A stretch of DNA of 64,000 nucleotides from Cytophagales bacterium (GTDB lineage Bacteria; Bacteroidota; Bacteroidia; Cytophagales; Cytophagaceae): positions 57,046 through 121,045 of the forward strand of contig REBA01000013.1 of assembly GCA_004294225.1 (NCBI GenBank), read 5' to 3'. Shown here piece after piece: positions 17,366 through 26,950 of this stretch. The notes below the pieces were generated by a model. It worked only from the letters and a program-made list of their open reading frames with translations, did no database searches and was not told where the DNA came from. The position numbers and the translations under genes are program-made. Within the stretch, counting starts at the first letter, position 1; each line of letters opens with the position of its first letter.

Positions 17366-17929
17366 ATGAATGCTATTTTTAAAATTCTATTCCTGCTATT
17401 ACTATGCTTTTCACAAATCAATTTATTGGCTTGTAGGTGTAAAGATACTGTTTCGGTTTTTCAATCATACCTTAATGCTTCTGCGGTTTATGTAGGAAAA
17501 GTTGTTTCGATTAAAGATTCTGCTCATCACAAGGAAGTAACTTTTGTTGTATCTCAAAACATAAAGCATATTTATAAAAGTACTGTTACTCTGAGGGTAG
17601 GACACAGCTCTTGTGATTGGAATTTCAAACTGGATAGCACTTATTTGGTCTATGCCAATAAGGATGTGTTAGGGCATTTGCATACCAATCTCTGTACCCG
17701 AACCAAATTATTTTCTTCTAGCAGTGAGGAACTGAAAGAGTTGCACGCTCACGATATGATGGATTGCAAAGTACTGCTTCCAGTAGAACCTTCCGAAATT
17801 TGTAAAGAAAACTACGAGCCCGTTTGTGGATGCGATGACCAAACTTATGGAAACCCCTGCATAGCTCATAACAATGGAGTAAACCACTGGATATGGGGAG
17901 AGTGCAGAAACTTAAAAAAACAGAAATAA
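17366..17929 (+). CDS. Secreted NTR/TIMP-like plus Kazal-domain protein
   Basis: 187 residues. The signal peptide MNAIFKILFLLLLCFSQINLLA is followed immediately by CRCK, so the mature protein would begin Cys-x-Cys as in TIMPs; residues 23-125 look like an NTR/TIMP beta-barrel. LLAC could alternatively be a lipobox. Residues 140-182 form a Kazal domain (CKENYEPVCGCDDQTYGNPC ... WGEC) with the expected cysteine spacing, a canonical serine-protease inhibitor fold. Role inferred: extracellular or surface-bound protease inhibitor. It is convergent with the carboxylase gene, 5 bases away. Confidence 0.8.
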   Translation: MNAIFKILFLLLLCFSQINLLACRCKDTVSVFQSYLNASAVYVGKVVSIKDSAHHKEVTFVVSQNIKHIYKSTVTLRVGHSSCDWNFKLDSTYLVYANKDVLGHLHTNLCTRTKLFSSSSEELKELHAHDMMDCKVLLPVEPSEICKENYEPVCGCDDQTYGNPCIAHNNGVNHWIWGECRNLKKQK

Positions 17930-17934
17930 GTAAG

Positions 17935-19551
17935 CTATACTTGAAATACCCCAACATTAAAGGCTTTTTCTATAGGTGCATGGTTTGCAGCGGCTATTCC
18001 TGTTGCAATCACTTTTCGAGTTTCTAGTGGATCTATAATTCCATCTATCCAAAGTCTTGCAGCAGCATAATAGGGAGATAACTGCTCTTCGTATTGAGCT
18101 GAGATTTCTTCAAGCAACTTTTTTTCTTCTTCTTTTGAAATTTCTTTGCCTTTAGCTTTTAGCGTACTGATTTTGATTTGCAATAATGTTTTTGCAGCAG
18201 AGGCTCCGCTCATCACGGCCAATTGAGCTGTGGGCCAAGCATAAATAAGGCGTGGGTCATAAGCTTTTCCGCACATGGCATAATTGCCTGCTCCATAAGA
18301 GTTGCCAATTAGGATGGTAAATTTGGGAACTACACTATTTGCCATTGCATTAACCATCTTCGCTCCATCTTTGATAATGCCACCTTGCTCAGATCTGCTT
18401 CCAACCATGAAACCGCTTACATCTTGAAGAAATACTAGGGGTATTTTTTTTTGATTGCAATTCATGATAAATCTAGCAGCTTTGTCTGCTGAATCAGAAT
18501 AAATGACACCGCCCATTTGCATCTCGGCTTTTTTGGTTTTTACGATTTTTCTTTGGTTAGCTATGATACCTACTGCCCAGCCTTCTATTCGGGCTAATCC
18601 ACAGATAATGGTTTGCCCATAAAGTTCTTTGTAGAGTTCGATTTCAGAATTATCTACCAATCTTTTTATGATTTCGAGCATATCGTAGGGCTTGGTGCGA
18701 TCTGCAGGCAGAAGATGATAAATATCTTCTGGGTTATCTTTAGGAGCTAGTGCGTCTGTTTTGCTATAGCCAGCAAGGTTTGGAGCTCCTAATTTGTCAA
18801 TAATATTTCTAATTTTTTCTAAGCATTCACTATCGTTAGCACATTTATAATCTACCACACCTGATATTTCAGTATGTGTTGAAGCACCGCCTAAGGTTTC
18901 GTTATCTATTTCTTCTCCTATCGCTGCTTTTACAAGATAGGAACCCGCCAAAAATATAGAGCCTGTTTTATCTACTATCAGTGCTTCGTCAGACATAATG
19001 GGCAGGTAAGCACCACCAGCTACGCAGCTGCCCATGATGGCAGCTATTTGTACTATTCCCATAGATGACATATGAGCATTGTTTCTGAACATTCTGCCAA
19101 AGTGTTCTTTGTCGGGGAAGACTTCGTGCTGTAAAGGAAGAAAAACACCTGCACTATCGACCAAATAAATAATTGGGAGCTTGTTTTCCATGGCTATTTC
19201 TTGAGCCCTCAGGTTTTTCTTTGCGGTAATTGGAAACCAAGCACCAGCCTTCACTGTAGCATCATTTGCCAAAATTACACAAAGTCTATTTTTGATATAA
19301 CCAATCCCCGCCACTACTCCTCCTGATGGACAGCCACCATATTCTTCATACATCCCTTCTCCAGCAAATGCTCCTATTTCTTGAAAATGGGTGTCTTTGT
19401 CTATTAATGCTTCTATTCTTTCCCAAGCAGTAAGCTTGCCTTTGTCTCTTTGTTCTTGAGCTTTTTTTTGCCCACCGCCTTCATGAACTTTTTTTAATTT
19501 CTCTTGGAGGGAATCTGAAAGCTGCTTGATGCTTGAAGAAGGTATTGCCAT
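17935..19551 (-). CDS. Acyl-CoA carboxylase carboxyltransferase subunit (methylcrotonyl-/propionyl-CoA type)
   Basis: 538 residues, the normal size of the beta subunit that transfers CO2 from biotin to an acyl-CoA. Crotonase-like halves are clear: MYEEYGGCPSGGVVAGIGYI, GSCVAGGAYLPIMSDEALIV, and in the second half GGVIYSDSADKAARF, SGFMVGSRSEQGGIIKDGAK and NSYGAGNYAMCGKAYDPR. The EQGGIIKDGAKM and GAGNYAMCG forms favour methylcrotonyl-CoA carboxylase (leucine degradation) over propionyl-CoA carboxylase, as an inference. No biotin carboxylase subunit gene is visible nearby. Confidence 0.9.
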   Translation of the reverse strand: MAIPSSSIKQLSDSLQEKLKKVHEGGGQKKAQEQRDKGKLTAWERIEALIDKDTHFQEIGAFAGEGMYEEYGGCPSGGVVAGIGYIKNRLCVILANDATVKAGAWFPITAKKNLRAQEIAMENKLPIIYLVDSAGVFLPLQHEVFPDKEHFGRMFRNNAHMSSMGIVQIAAIMGSCVAGGAYLPIMSDEALIVDKTGSIFLAGSYLVKAAIGEEIDNETLGGASTHTEISGVVDYKCANDSECLEKIRNIIDKLGAPNLAGYSKTDALAPKDNPEDIYHLLPADRTKPYDMLEIIKRLVDNSEIELYKELYGQTIICGLARIEGWAVGIIANQRKIVKTKKAEMQMGGVIYSDSADKAARFIMNCNQKKIPLVFLQDVSGFMVGSRSEQGGIIKDGAKMVNAMANSVVPKFTILIGNSYGAGNYAMCGKAYDPRLIYAWPTAQLAVMSGASAAKTLLQIKISTLKAKGKEISKEEEKKLLEEISAQYEEQLSPYYAAARLWIDGIIDPLETRKVIATGIAAANHAPIEKAFNVGVFQV

Positions 19552-19638
19552 GATATTAGAGATTTATTGAATTGGTATCAAAAAAAAAGAACCTCTGAGG
19601 ATTTACAAAGATTCTTAGTTTTTATGGTATTATATACT

Positions 19639-20604
19639 CTATTTGCTCGTGCTAGGTTGTGGATTGGTTTTTTCTTCTTTAGATTTTTTTTCTTTTTTCC
19701 CAAAAACGCTGAAGTGTATGTAGCGACTTGGTCTTGCTTTCATATCAATCAAAAGATTGTCTAAATCTTTTGCAGAAGAATTAAGGTTATTATAAAATTC
19801 TTTGTCATTCACCAATAAGCCCATACTGCCTTGGTTTTTATCTATCTTGCTGGTGATCTCAGCAATGTTTTTCATGCTTAGTGCTGCATTATCCACTACT
19901 TTTTTTAGTTCTAAGTCGTTCAAAGAATCGGCGAGTGCATTCATTTTAATCAATAGTGGTTTTACTGAGCGTTCTGTTTCTTTCAATGACAAAGAAAGTG
20001 CATTCAAATTTTGCGTAATCCCCACTAAGTTGTTTTTGCTATGGGCCATAGTATATCTTAGGTCTAGAGATGCCAATTCGGCATTGGTAAGGATTCCGTT
20101 GATGCTTTTTCCCATTTTATCACCCAATATCCTATTCAACCTAATAATAGTAGTGTCTAGATTGCCTATAATTGGTAGTGCTTTTTCAGAAATCATTTCT
20201 TGAATTCCTTTTTCTTTCATTCCTGAAATAGTATCGCCCGACTCAAATAACTTATTGTTATTCCCTAGCAACAAAACTACACTCTTGCCTCCTAACAGAC
20301 CTGCTGTACTCAACATTGCAATGGTAGAATCCCCTACTTTGATTTCTCTATTAATTTCTAATGTAGCCAATACATTATGCTGTTCGTTTTCTAGAAGTTC
20401 TAGAGTACCTACTTTACCCACATTTATGCCATTTACATAAATAGGATTAGATGCGGCTAAACCATCTACTGAGTTGAATATTACATGGTATTTTTTTCTT
20501 GGAGAAAAAGCATCCTCGCCTTTCATATAATTAATACCAAAAAATAACATAGCACCTGCTGTTATTGCTAGTATTCCTACTTTTGTTTCCTTACTTAATT
20601 TCAC
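19639..20604 (-). CDS. MCE/MlaD-family protein
   Basis: 321 residues with one N-terminal membrane segment (about residues 8-26) and an MCE domain right after it (YHVIFNSVDGLAASNPIYVNGINVGKV), then a long helical region with repeated Leu/Asn/Ser heptads. MCE proteins form hexameric channels that carry lipids between inner and outer membrane. No Mla ATPase or permease is adjacent. It follows the amidase gene by 22 bases, the usual arrangement in Bacteroidota next to an LptD-like gene. The C-terminus is lysine-rich (KKEKKSKEEK). Confidence 0.88.
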   Translation of the reverse strand: MKLSKETKVGILAITAGAMLFFGINYMKGEDAFSPRKKYHVIFNSVDGLAASNPIYVNGINVGKVGTLELLENEQHNVLATLEINREIKVGDSTIAMLSTAGLLGGKSVVLLLGNNNKLFESGDTISGMKEKGIQEMISEKALPIIGNLDTTIIRLNRILGDKMGKSINGILTNAELASLDLRYTMAHSKNNLVGITQNLNALSLSLKETERSVKPLLIKMNALADSLNDLELKKVVDNAALSMKNIAEITSKIDKNQGSMGLLVNDKEFYNNLNSSAKDLDNLLIDMKARPSRYIHFSVFGKKEKKSKEEKTNPQPSTSK

Positions 20605-20626
20605 AATAGTTTTATTTATGATTTAA

Positions 20627-21397
20627 TTATCTGCTTTCTATTTCTTCTTTATAATCTTTAAAAGCTCTATAGATACCAGAAGCAATATAAGTTCTATTTA
20701 ATTCTTGATTCAAGAATTTTTCTTCGTTCTTATTGCTTAAGTACCCTATTTCAATAAGTGCACTCGGCATGGCAGTCTTCCAAAGCACAAGAAACCCTGC
20801 TTGTTTCACGCCTCTGCTGGTTCTGCCAACTCTAGAGGAAAATTGTTGCTCTACTTTTTCAGCAAATCTGAGGCTATTTTCCATATTGGCGTTTTGGTAA
20901 AGTGCAAATAAAATATGCCCTTGAGGTGATTTAGGGTCATAGCCATTGTATTTCTTTTTATAATTAGTTTCTTTAAGGATTACTGAATTTTCTCTTTTAG
21001 CTACTTCTAAGTTTTCATTGGTTTTATGTGCTCCCATTGTATAAGTTTCGCTTCCATATACATGTTCAGGGCCAGAATTACAGTGAATAGATATAAATAA
21101 ATCGGCATTGTTTTTATTGGCGATAGATGCTCTATCAATTAATTCCACGAATTGGTCATCATTTCTTGTGAGTATTACTTTTACATTGGGCATATTTTCT
21201 TTCAAAACTTGCTCTAGTTCTAAGGCTACTTTTAGTGTAATCTCTGCTTCATCTGATAAATGACCTACGCAACCAGGGTCTTTCCCACCATGTCCTGCAT
21301 CAATAACAAGGGTTTTTACTTTATATTGATATTCTGGAGAGAAAGTCGAAGCGGTGATACTTAAAATCAAAAATAAATAAGCAATGCTCTTTTTCAT
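20627..21397 (-). CDS. N-acetylmuramoyl-L-alanine amidase (AmiC type)
   Basis: 256 residues with a signal peptide. Amidase_3 fold that cuts the amide between MurNAc and the stem peptide in the periplasm. Zinc ligands are seen in VIDAGHGGKDPG (His36), SDEAEITLKVALELE (Glu52) and LFISIHCNSG; the catalytic Glu is in ALIEIGYLSNKNEE. No extra SPOR, LysM or AMIN domain. Divergent from the LptD-like gene and upstream of the MCE gene, both envelope functions. Confidence 0.93.
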   Translation of the reverse strand: MKKSIAYLFLILSITASTFSPEYQYKVKTLVIDAGHGGKDPGCVGHLSDEAEITLKVALELEQVLKENMPNVKVILTRNDDQFVELIDRASIANKNNADLFISIHCNSGPEHVYGSETYTMGAHKTNENLEVAKRENSVILKETNYKKKYNGYDPKSPQGHILFALYQNANMENSLRFAEKVEQQFSSRVGRTSRGVKQAGFLVLWKTAMPSALIEIGYLSNKNEEKFLNQELNRTYIASGIYRAFKDYKEEIESR

Positions 21398-21562
21398 TTT
21401 AAATAAAAATACTAGAATTTTGATGAAATAAAATCACAATGGTTCGATTAGGCATTATTTTTGATTAATTTTGAACTCCCTAAAATCATAACGTTTTTTA
21501 AACCTGATGTTAGGGCTTTTTAACTAAAACTAAAATTAATTAAAATTTTTAATTTTCTTTAT

Positions 21563-24364
21563 CTGAAAAAGTTCAAAGTTGTTTTGGTGTTTTGCTTTGC
21601 AATGTGCTTTGTTCTTTTCAACAAAGTTTTTGCTCAAGTAAGAATTTCTAAGGATTCTCTTGCCTCTGTTGGGCTATCTATACCTATAGATTCTACTAAA
21701 AAGAAGGATTCTATTCAGGTAAAAACTAAGAAAGATATTCAAACGACCATAAAATATAACGCTCAAGATTCCATGAAAATGGATGTTAGAAAAAAATTGG
21801 TCTATATGTATCGTGATGCAACTATTGATTATGGAGATATATCTTTAAAGGCCAATACGATTGATATAAATTGGGGGAATAATTTAGTCAATGCTAAAGG
21901 AACTCAAGATAGTCTAGGAAAAAAGTTAGGTGAGCCAGAATTTAAACAAGGTTCTGAAACCTATACTTCTAATCAGATCAAGTATAATTTTAAAACCAAA
22001 AAAGGGCTAATCTCTGGTTTAGTAACCAAACAAGGCGAAGGTTATATTCACGGTGAACATGTCATGAGAAAAAATAACATGATGTATATAGACCATGCCC
22101 ATTATACTACTTGCAATTTAGCTCATCCGCATTTTTATATCAATGCCTCAAAGTTGAAGCTGATACCTGATAAAAAAATAGTTGCAGGGCCTTTCAATAT
22201 GGTATTTGCAGACATCAAAACGCCTATTGGTTTTTTTCTAGGGTTTTTTCCTGTTCCTAAAAAAAATAAGTCTGGAATCATATTTCCTACCTATGGTGAA
22301 AATGCAAATGGATTTTTTCTTACGAGAGGTGGCTATTATTGGGCGGTAAGTGATCATATAGGGATGCAGTTTACTGGCGATTATTTCACCAAAGGTAACC
22401 ATGGCTTGCAAGTAAGTGCAAATTATAAGAAACGATACAAATATGGTGGCAATGCTAGTCTTGAATATTTTAATTTTATTTCCCAAACTGCTTTAGAAAG
22501 AACCAGTAATAAAAACTATAGATTCACATGGAACCATAGTACAGAAAACAAAGGAACTAGTAGCCTGAGTGCCAATGTAGCCATAAGTTCTGCTGGTTAT
22601 AATAAAGTAGCCACTTTCAATGTTGCCAATAGATTTTCTAATGACTTTAGGTCTTCTGTTAGTTATAGAAAAACATTTAAAGGAACACCATTTTCTCTTA
22701 ATGTAAGTCTTAACCAAAGTCAAAACGTAAATACAAAATTGATGACTTTTAGTGGTTTGCCAGATGTTAATTTTGTTATGAATAGGATTTTCCCTTTTAA
22801 GAATCTAAGCAAAGGAACAGGCAAAAAATGGTACGAACAAATGTACAAACAATTCAACCTAGTATATACCATGAGTGCAAGAATGACCTTTAGCAATGGC
22901 TATAATAGAGTAGATAGCATAGGAAATATTACAAGGATTGATAGTGGGCTAGTGCTGAATAGCTTTAATCAGATAGGCTATCTTATCAAAGGAGGAGAGT
23001 ATTTTAAGATTAGAGATTCTCTTTATGCCAATAATGAATTTAATAAAGGAGAAAAAATTCTATTGAATGGCTCACAATATGGTGCTAGACATTCTATTCC
23101 TTTATCTACAAGCATAAAAGTACTGAAATATTTTAGTCTAAACCCTAGTTTTACGCTCAACGAATATTGGTTACCTCGTTCGTTGGAATATAAACCAAGT
23201 GACACAATCCGATCCGTATACCAGTCAGAAACTATAGATGGATTTGCTAGAGCTTGGGGATGGTCTACAGGAGGAACAAGTTTGAGAACTATGATTTATG
23301 GAACTTATCAATTCAAAAAATCTAAATTGATGGGAATAAGGCATATCATGACCCCATCTATCACCTACAGTTATAGTCCAGACTTAACGAATCCTAGTTA
23401 TGGGGGCTTTCAGCAAATTTATAAAACCAATGGAGAGGAGCTTCTTGATAAAGCTGGAAACCCAGTAAGGGTTTCCAGCTTTACAGCAGGAAACCAATTT
23501 GCTCCTGGAGGCGGAAGGGCATCTAGCTCTATAAGATTTGATTTAATCAATACCTTTGAAGCCAAAATCAGAACACAGGATACCGCTAAACCCACCAAAA
23601 AATTTCCTATTTTAGATAACCTTTCTTTTGGTTCACAATATGATTTATTAGCCGATAATTTTCAATTATCAAACTTTGTGCTTAATGCAAGAACAAATAT
23701 AAAAGATGGCAGACTGCTCATTAGTTTTAATAGTACCTTTGACCCCTATGCATATCAAGTAAATACTAAAGCGACAGCAGATAAGTATGGAAATCTTGAA
23801 TATCAAAGAACTAAAGATTTTGCTTATGATAAAGGGCAAGGTTTTTTTAATATGAAAGATGCCAATATTACTGCTTCCACTAGCCTTAATCCTCAGACAT
23901 TTAAGAAAGCCAAAACCAATAGCGAAACCAACAAGACCAAATCTGAACAAGAAAAATATGTTCGTGCTAACCCAGATATGTATGTAGATTTCAATGTGCC
24001 TTGGAGCATAAACTTGAGCTATCAAATGAACCTTGTTGGGAATTATTTTTTGTACCGTATTAATCAAAACTTTGATCGTAATAGCAATATTACCGCTAAT
24101 AGCTTAAATATTAATGGAGATATTAGTCTTACTGAGAAGTGGAAGATTACCTATTCTACAAGCTATGATTTAAAGAGGAAGTTGTTTCCTCAACTTTCTA
24201 TGGGTATTATCAGAGACCTCCATTGCTGGGCAATGTCGATGAATATTGTACGTTTCAATAATGATTATACTTTCTTTTTTAATATTAACGCCAAGTCTTC
24301 ATTATTACAAGATTTGAAGCTCACAAAGCGTAGCCCCAATTTACTCAACCAAGCAGGATTCTAG
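21563..24364 (+). CDS. LptD/OstA-like outer-membrane assembly protein with non-ATG start
   Basis: About 930 residues. A signal peptide is followed by an OstA-like beta-jellyroll (MYRDATIDYGDISLKANTID, VNAKGTQDSLG, IKYNFKTKKGLISGLV) and a large beta-barrel, the layout of the LPS-transport protein LptD as it appears in Bacteroidota. No ATG gives a normal signal peptide. Starting from CTG at 21563 yields (M)KKFKVVLVFCFAMCFVLF...FAQ, an ideal signal peptide; TTG at 21584 or an upstream ATT are alternatives. The frame is open from a stop at 21521. Divergent from the amidase gene. Confidence 0.82.
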   Translation: MKKFKVVLVFCFAMCFVLFNKVFAQVRISKDSLASVGLSIPIDSTKKKDSIQVKTKKDIQTTIKYNAQDSMKMDVRKKLVYMYRDATIDYGDISLKANTIDINWGNNLVNAKGTQDSLGKKLGEPEFKQGSETYTSNQIKYNFKTKKGLISGLVTKQGEGYIHGEHVMRKNNMMYIDHAHYTTCNLAHPHFYINASKLKLIPDKKIVAGPFNMVFADIKTPIGFFLGFFPVPKKNKSGIIFPTYGENANGFFLTRGGYYWAVSDHIGMQFTGDYFTKGNHGLQVSANYKKRYKYGGNASLEYFNFISQTALERTSNKNYRFTWNHSTENKGTSSLSANVAISSAGYNKVATFNVANRFSNDFRSSVSYRKTFKGTPFSLNVSLNQSQNVNTKLMTFSGLPDVNFVMNRIFPFKNLSKGTGKKWYEQMYKQFNLVYTMSARMTFSNGYNRVDSIGNITRIDSGLVLNSFNQIGYLIKGGEYFKIRDSLYANNEFNKGEKILLNGSQYGARHSIPLSTSIKVLKYFSLNPSFTLNEYWLPRSLEYKPSDTIRSVYQSETIDGFARAWGWSTGGTSLRTMIYGTYQFKKSKLMGIRHIMTPSITYSYSPDLTNPSYGGFQQIYKTNGEELLDKAGNPVRVSSFTAGNQFAPGGGRASSSIRFDLINTFEAKIRTQDTAKPTKKFPILDNLSFGSQYDLLADNFQLSNFVLNARTNIKDGRLLISFNSTFDPYAYQVNTKATADKYGNLEYQRTKDFAYDKGQGFFNMKDANITASTSLNPQTFKKAKTNSETNKTKSEQEKYVRANPDMYVDFNVPWSINLSYQMNLVGNYFLYRINQNFDRNSNITANSLNINGDISLTEKWKITYSTSYDLKRKLFPQLSMGIIRDLHCWAMSMNIVRFNNDYTFFFNINAKSSLLQDLKLTKRSPNLLNQAGF

Positions 24365-24397
24365 TTTAGAAAAACGATTGAAGTTGGTAATGATATT

Positions 24398-25210
24398 TTA
24401 TTTTCTTAAAAATTTATTCGGAACGTTAAAAGGGAAGTTGAGTTCTTTATCAGGAAGCTCTACTTTTTGGTATTCTACAGAGATGGAAGTGTGTTGTAGA
24501 TTTTTGTTCATTGGGTAGGTAACACTAATTTGATAGTTGAATGGGAAGAAGAAATTGTTTAAAGGAAGAAAGTTGCTATAAACAACTTGTAGATCTTTAT
24601 TAGTTTTTTCTTCTTTGATATCAAATTTTTCTAGTTTCATAGAGTTTACCTTTACAAAATTTTCTATTTGCATATCTTCTACAAATTGTTTCAAGATGAA
24701 ATATTCATTATTTACAGATTTGCTTAGAATATCTGAATTTTGCTTTGGGAAAGGCAAGCTTCCCAAGAGCATAGATTGAAGGATATTATAGGTTAGATGG
24801 ATATTGATTTTTTGACCTAGCTCTTTAAAGTTAAAGACATAATAATTGTTGTTTATTCTATCTAGAAAAAATATACTGTCTTTATTAATCAAACATCGAG
24901 AGGCTTCTATGCCCAAAGTTGGCACAATAGAAATCCAGATAAGGCTATCTTTTTGGATTCTGAAATGAGCCGTCGCTGAAATATCGTTATCTACATCTTT
25001 AAACCTAACTTTTGCTTTAGCAGTAAGAAATTTAAAATCAATTTCTCTAACAGTAAAGGTATCTAAAGGGTTGTTTTTGGAAGCATTATTTTCGGGTTGT
25101 ATGTTTGTACTTGGTGGTTTTTTACAGGCCCCCATGCCAATCAAAATTATAATCACCCAAATAGAAATACTATTCTTCATAGAGTTTTTGATCTGCAATT
25201 TTTTTGTCAA
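24398..25210 (-). CDS. DUF4292 family lipoprotein
   Basis: 270 residues with an N-terminal hydrophobic segment and a lipobox (LIGMGACKK). The body is a LolA/LolB-like beta-rich sheet: KFLTAKAKVRFKDVDNDISATAHFRIQKDSLIWISI is characteristic of DUF4292. The start may be the internal MKNSISIWV, 10 residues in. It overlaps the end of the TPR gene by 41 bases, so the two are translationally linked. A role in outer-membrane lipoprotein or lipid handling is inferred from fold resemblance only. Confidence 0.8.
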   Translation of the reverse strand: MTKKLQIKNSMKNSISIWVIIILIGMGACKKPPSTNIQPENNASKNNPLDTFTVREIDFKFLTAKAKVRFKDVDNDISATAHFRIQKDSLIWISIVPTLGIEASRCLINKDSIFFLDRINNNYYVFNFKELGQKINIHLTYNILQSMLLGSLPFPKQNSDILSKSVNNEYFILKQFVEDMQIENFVKVNSMKLEKFDIKEEKTNKDLQVVYSNFLPLNNFFFPFNYQISVTYPMNKNLQHTSISVEYQKVELPDKELNFPFNVPNKFLRK

Positions 25211-26885
25211 TTAATGGGCTTGTGTCTCCAAGTTCTTTTGCTTTTTTCCATTGAATAATGGCTTCTTCTTTTCGTCCTAATTGATATAGCACATCTCCAT
25301 AATGCTCAACTATTGTGCCATTGGAAGAGTTGGCCACTGCAACTTCAAGAATTTTAAGTGCACCTTCATAGTCTTTGAGCATGTATAGCACCCATGCATG
25401 AGTATCTAAATAATTGGCTTCATAAGGGTTTCTTTTGATGAGCTTATTAGACATTTCTCTAGCTTTATCTAAGTTCTCTTTTCTTAGTGAGAGATAATAG
25501 CTATAATTATTGAGCACATAGTCGTTGTTTTTATCTATTTTCAAAGCTTCTTCATAAGATTGGTTTGATTTTTCATGTTCTTTTACATCGTTGTAACAGT
25601 CACCAAGTCTGGAATGTATTTCTACAAGTGATGTAGAGTTTTTCTCTGCTAATTTTCTGGCTTCCTCTAGCCAATCTATTGCTTTTGAACATTGTTTTTT
25701 GATTTGATAGGCAATTCCTCCATACATCCAAAAAAGCGATTGATTAGGGAAATAAGAAATAGCTTTCTCAGAATGAATAATCATGCTATCTGTTTCATTG
25801 AGCATAGCATCAGATTGAATTAATTTTATCCAGAGATTGAAATCTTTTTCTTGTATAGAAATAGCTTTGTAATATTTTTCTCGACCTTCTTTTGTTTTTT
25901 TATCTGCAAGGAATAAGTCGCCGTGAGCTTCATATAGCTTAGCATCTTGAGGATGAAGCTTTGAAGCTAATTCTGCATATTTGATAGCTTTTTTTCTCGT
26001 TTCGTCATTAGGGTCTGTTGCCATTTCTTGAAGCACCATAAGTTTGTTCTCGGCAGAAACATCTGTGTTAGAAAACACATAATTCAATTGTTTTTCATAG
26101 TTAGTAATATCACCTTTTGCTTTATAAATATTCATCAGCAGAAGCTGTGCATCGCCATTAGTAGGGTGTTGAAGAATTACTTTTTCAAGGTATAATATTG
26201 CTTCTTCTCCTTTGTTATTTGTATATAAAATTTCTGCTTGGGTAATTTTCATATCTATATCTTCAGGATGTTCTTTGATATATTTGTTGCCTTCATCTAT
26301 AGCAAGATCAAGCTTGTTCATTTTTAAATACAATTGCTGTTTTTGCCTAGTAAGCTCTATAGAACCACCAAATATTTGTTCTATTTTAGAATAGGTTTTG
26401 GTAGCTTCATCAAAGTTTTGCAAGTAGATATAATTGGTTCCTATTTCATATAAAAATTCATCGGAATTAGGTACTTCATTAATCAGCTTTTTATAAGTAG
26501 CTATGGCCTCTTTAAAATTATTTTGTCGCTCGTAAAGCTGAGCTAATTGATGATAGTAATGTCTGTTTTTGGGTTCTAATCTTGTAGCTTCTAAGCTGTG
26601 TTGTGTAGATTCATTAATTTTTTTCTCTAGGTAGAATATTTTGCCAAGCATATAATGAGCGGCAGCTATGTCTTTATTTACAGAAAGTGTTTTCAAAAAC
26701 CAAGATTTAGCATCGGAGAAATTTTCTGTAGCATAATATTTCATCCCTTCAGAAAAATTAGCTTCTGCTATTTGGTTTAACTGGATATTGGGAAGAGTAG
26801 AGGTGGATTTCTGAGATAATTTAGAACAACCTATAAAAAGTAAAAGGAGGGTGCTAAAAACAAAAATAGGTCTAAGTGCTCGCAT
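25170..26885 (-). CDS. TPR-repeat lipoprotein
   Basis: 571 residues. Signal peptide with lipobox (LLLFIGCSKL), then around fourteen tetratricopeptide repeats in a row (for example AAAHYMLGKIFYLEKKINES, EFLYEIGTNYIYLQNFDEA, VEHYGDVLYQLGRKEEAI). TPR arrays are protein-interaction scaffolds, so it probably acts at the periplasmic face of the outer membrane. It is co-encoded with the DUF4292 lipoprotein downstream, and a hairpin separates it from the nucleotidyltransferase gene upstream. Confidence 0.88.
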   Translation of the reverse strand: MRALRPIFVFSTLLLLFIGCSKLSQKSTSTLPNIQLNQIAEANFSEGMKYYATENFSDAKSWFLKTLSVNKDIAAAHYMLGKIFYLEKKINESTQHSLEATRLEPKNRHYYHQLAQLYERQNNFKEAIATYKKLINEVPNSDEFLYEIGTNYIYLQNFDEATKTYSKIEQIFGGSIELTRQKQQLYLKMNKLDLAIDEGNKYIKEHPEDIDMKITQAEILYTNNKGEEAILYLEKVILQHPTNGDAQLLLMNIYKAKGDITNYEKQLNYVFSNTDVSAENKLMVLQEMATDPNDETRKKAIKYAELASKLHPQDAKLYEAHGDLFLADKKTKEGREKYYKAISIQEKDFNLWIKLIQSDAMLNETDSMIIHSEKAISYFPNQSLFWMYGGIAYQIKKQCSKAIDWLEEARKLAEKNSTSLVEIHSRLGDCYNDVKEHEKSNQSYEEALKIDKNNDYVLNNYSYYLSLRKENLDKAREMSNKLIKRNPYEANYLDTHAWVLYMLKDYEGALKILEVAVANSSNGTIVEHYGDVLYQLGRKEEAIIQWKKAKELGDTSPLIDKKIADQKLYEE

Positions 26886-26893
26886 GTGCTTAA

Positions 26894-26940
26894 ATTAAGT
26901 TAGGAAATATATTAAAGAACAATATATTTCCCAACTTAAT
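26894..26940 (-). terminator. Long hairpin after the nucleotidyltransferase gene
   Basis: 19-bp inverted repeat (26894-26912 with 26922-26940) with one A-C mismatch on the plus strand that becomes a G-U pair in minus-strand RNA, 9-base loop. It starts 11 bases after the nucleotidyltransferase stop and ends 9 bases before the TPR start. The T-tract is short, so termination may be partial. Confidence 0.6.
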
Positions 26941-26950
26941 ACAGGCTTAA

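Noticed and set aside
19567..19764. Plus-strand open frame between carboxylase and MCE genes
   Set aside because: Mostly antisense to the MCE C-terminus; Phe/Trp-rich translation of a lysine-rich tail read in reverse.
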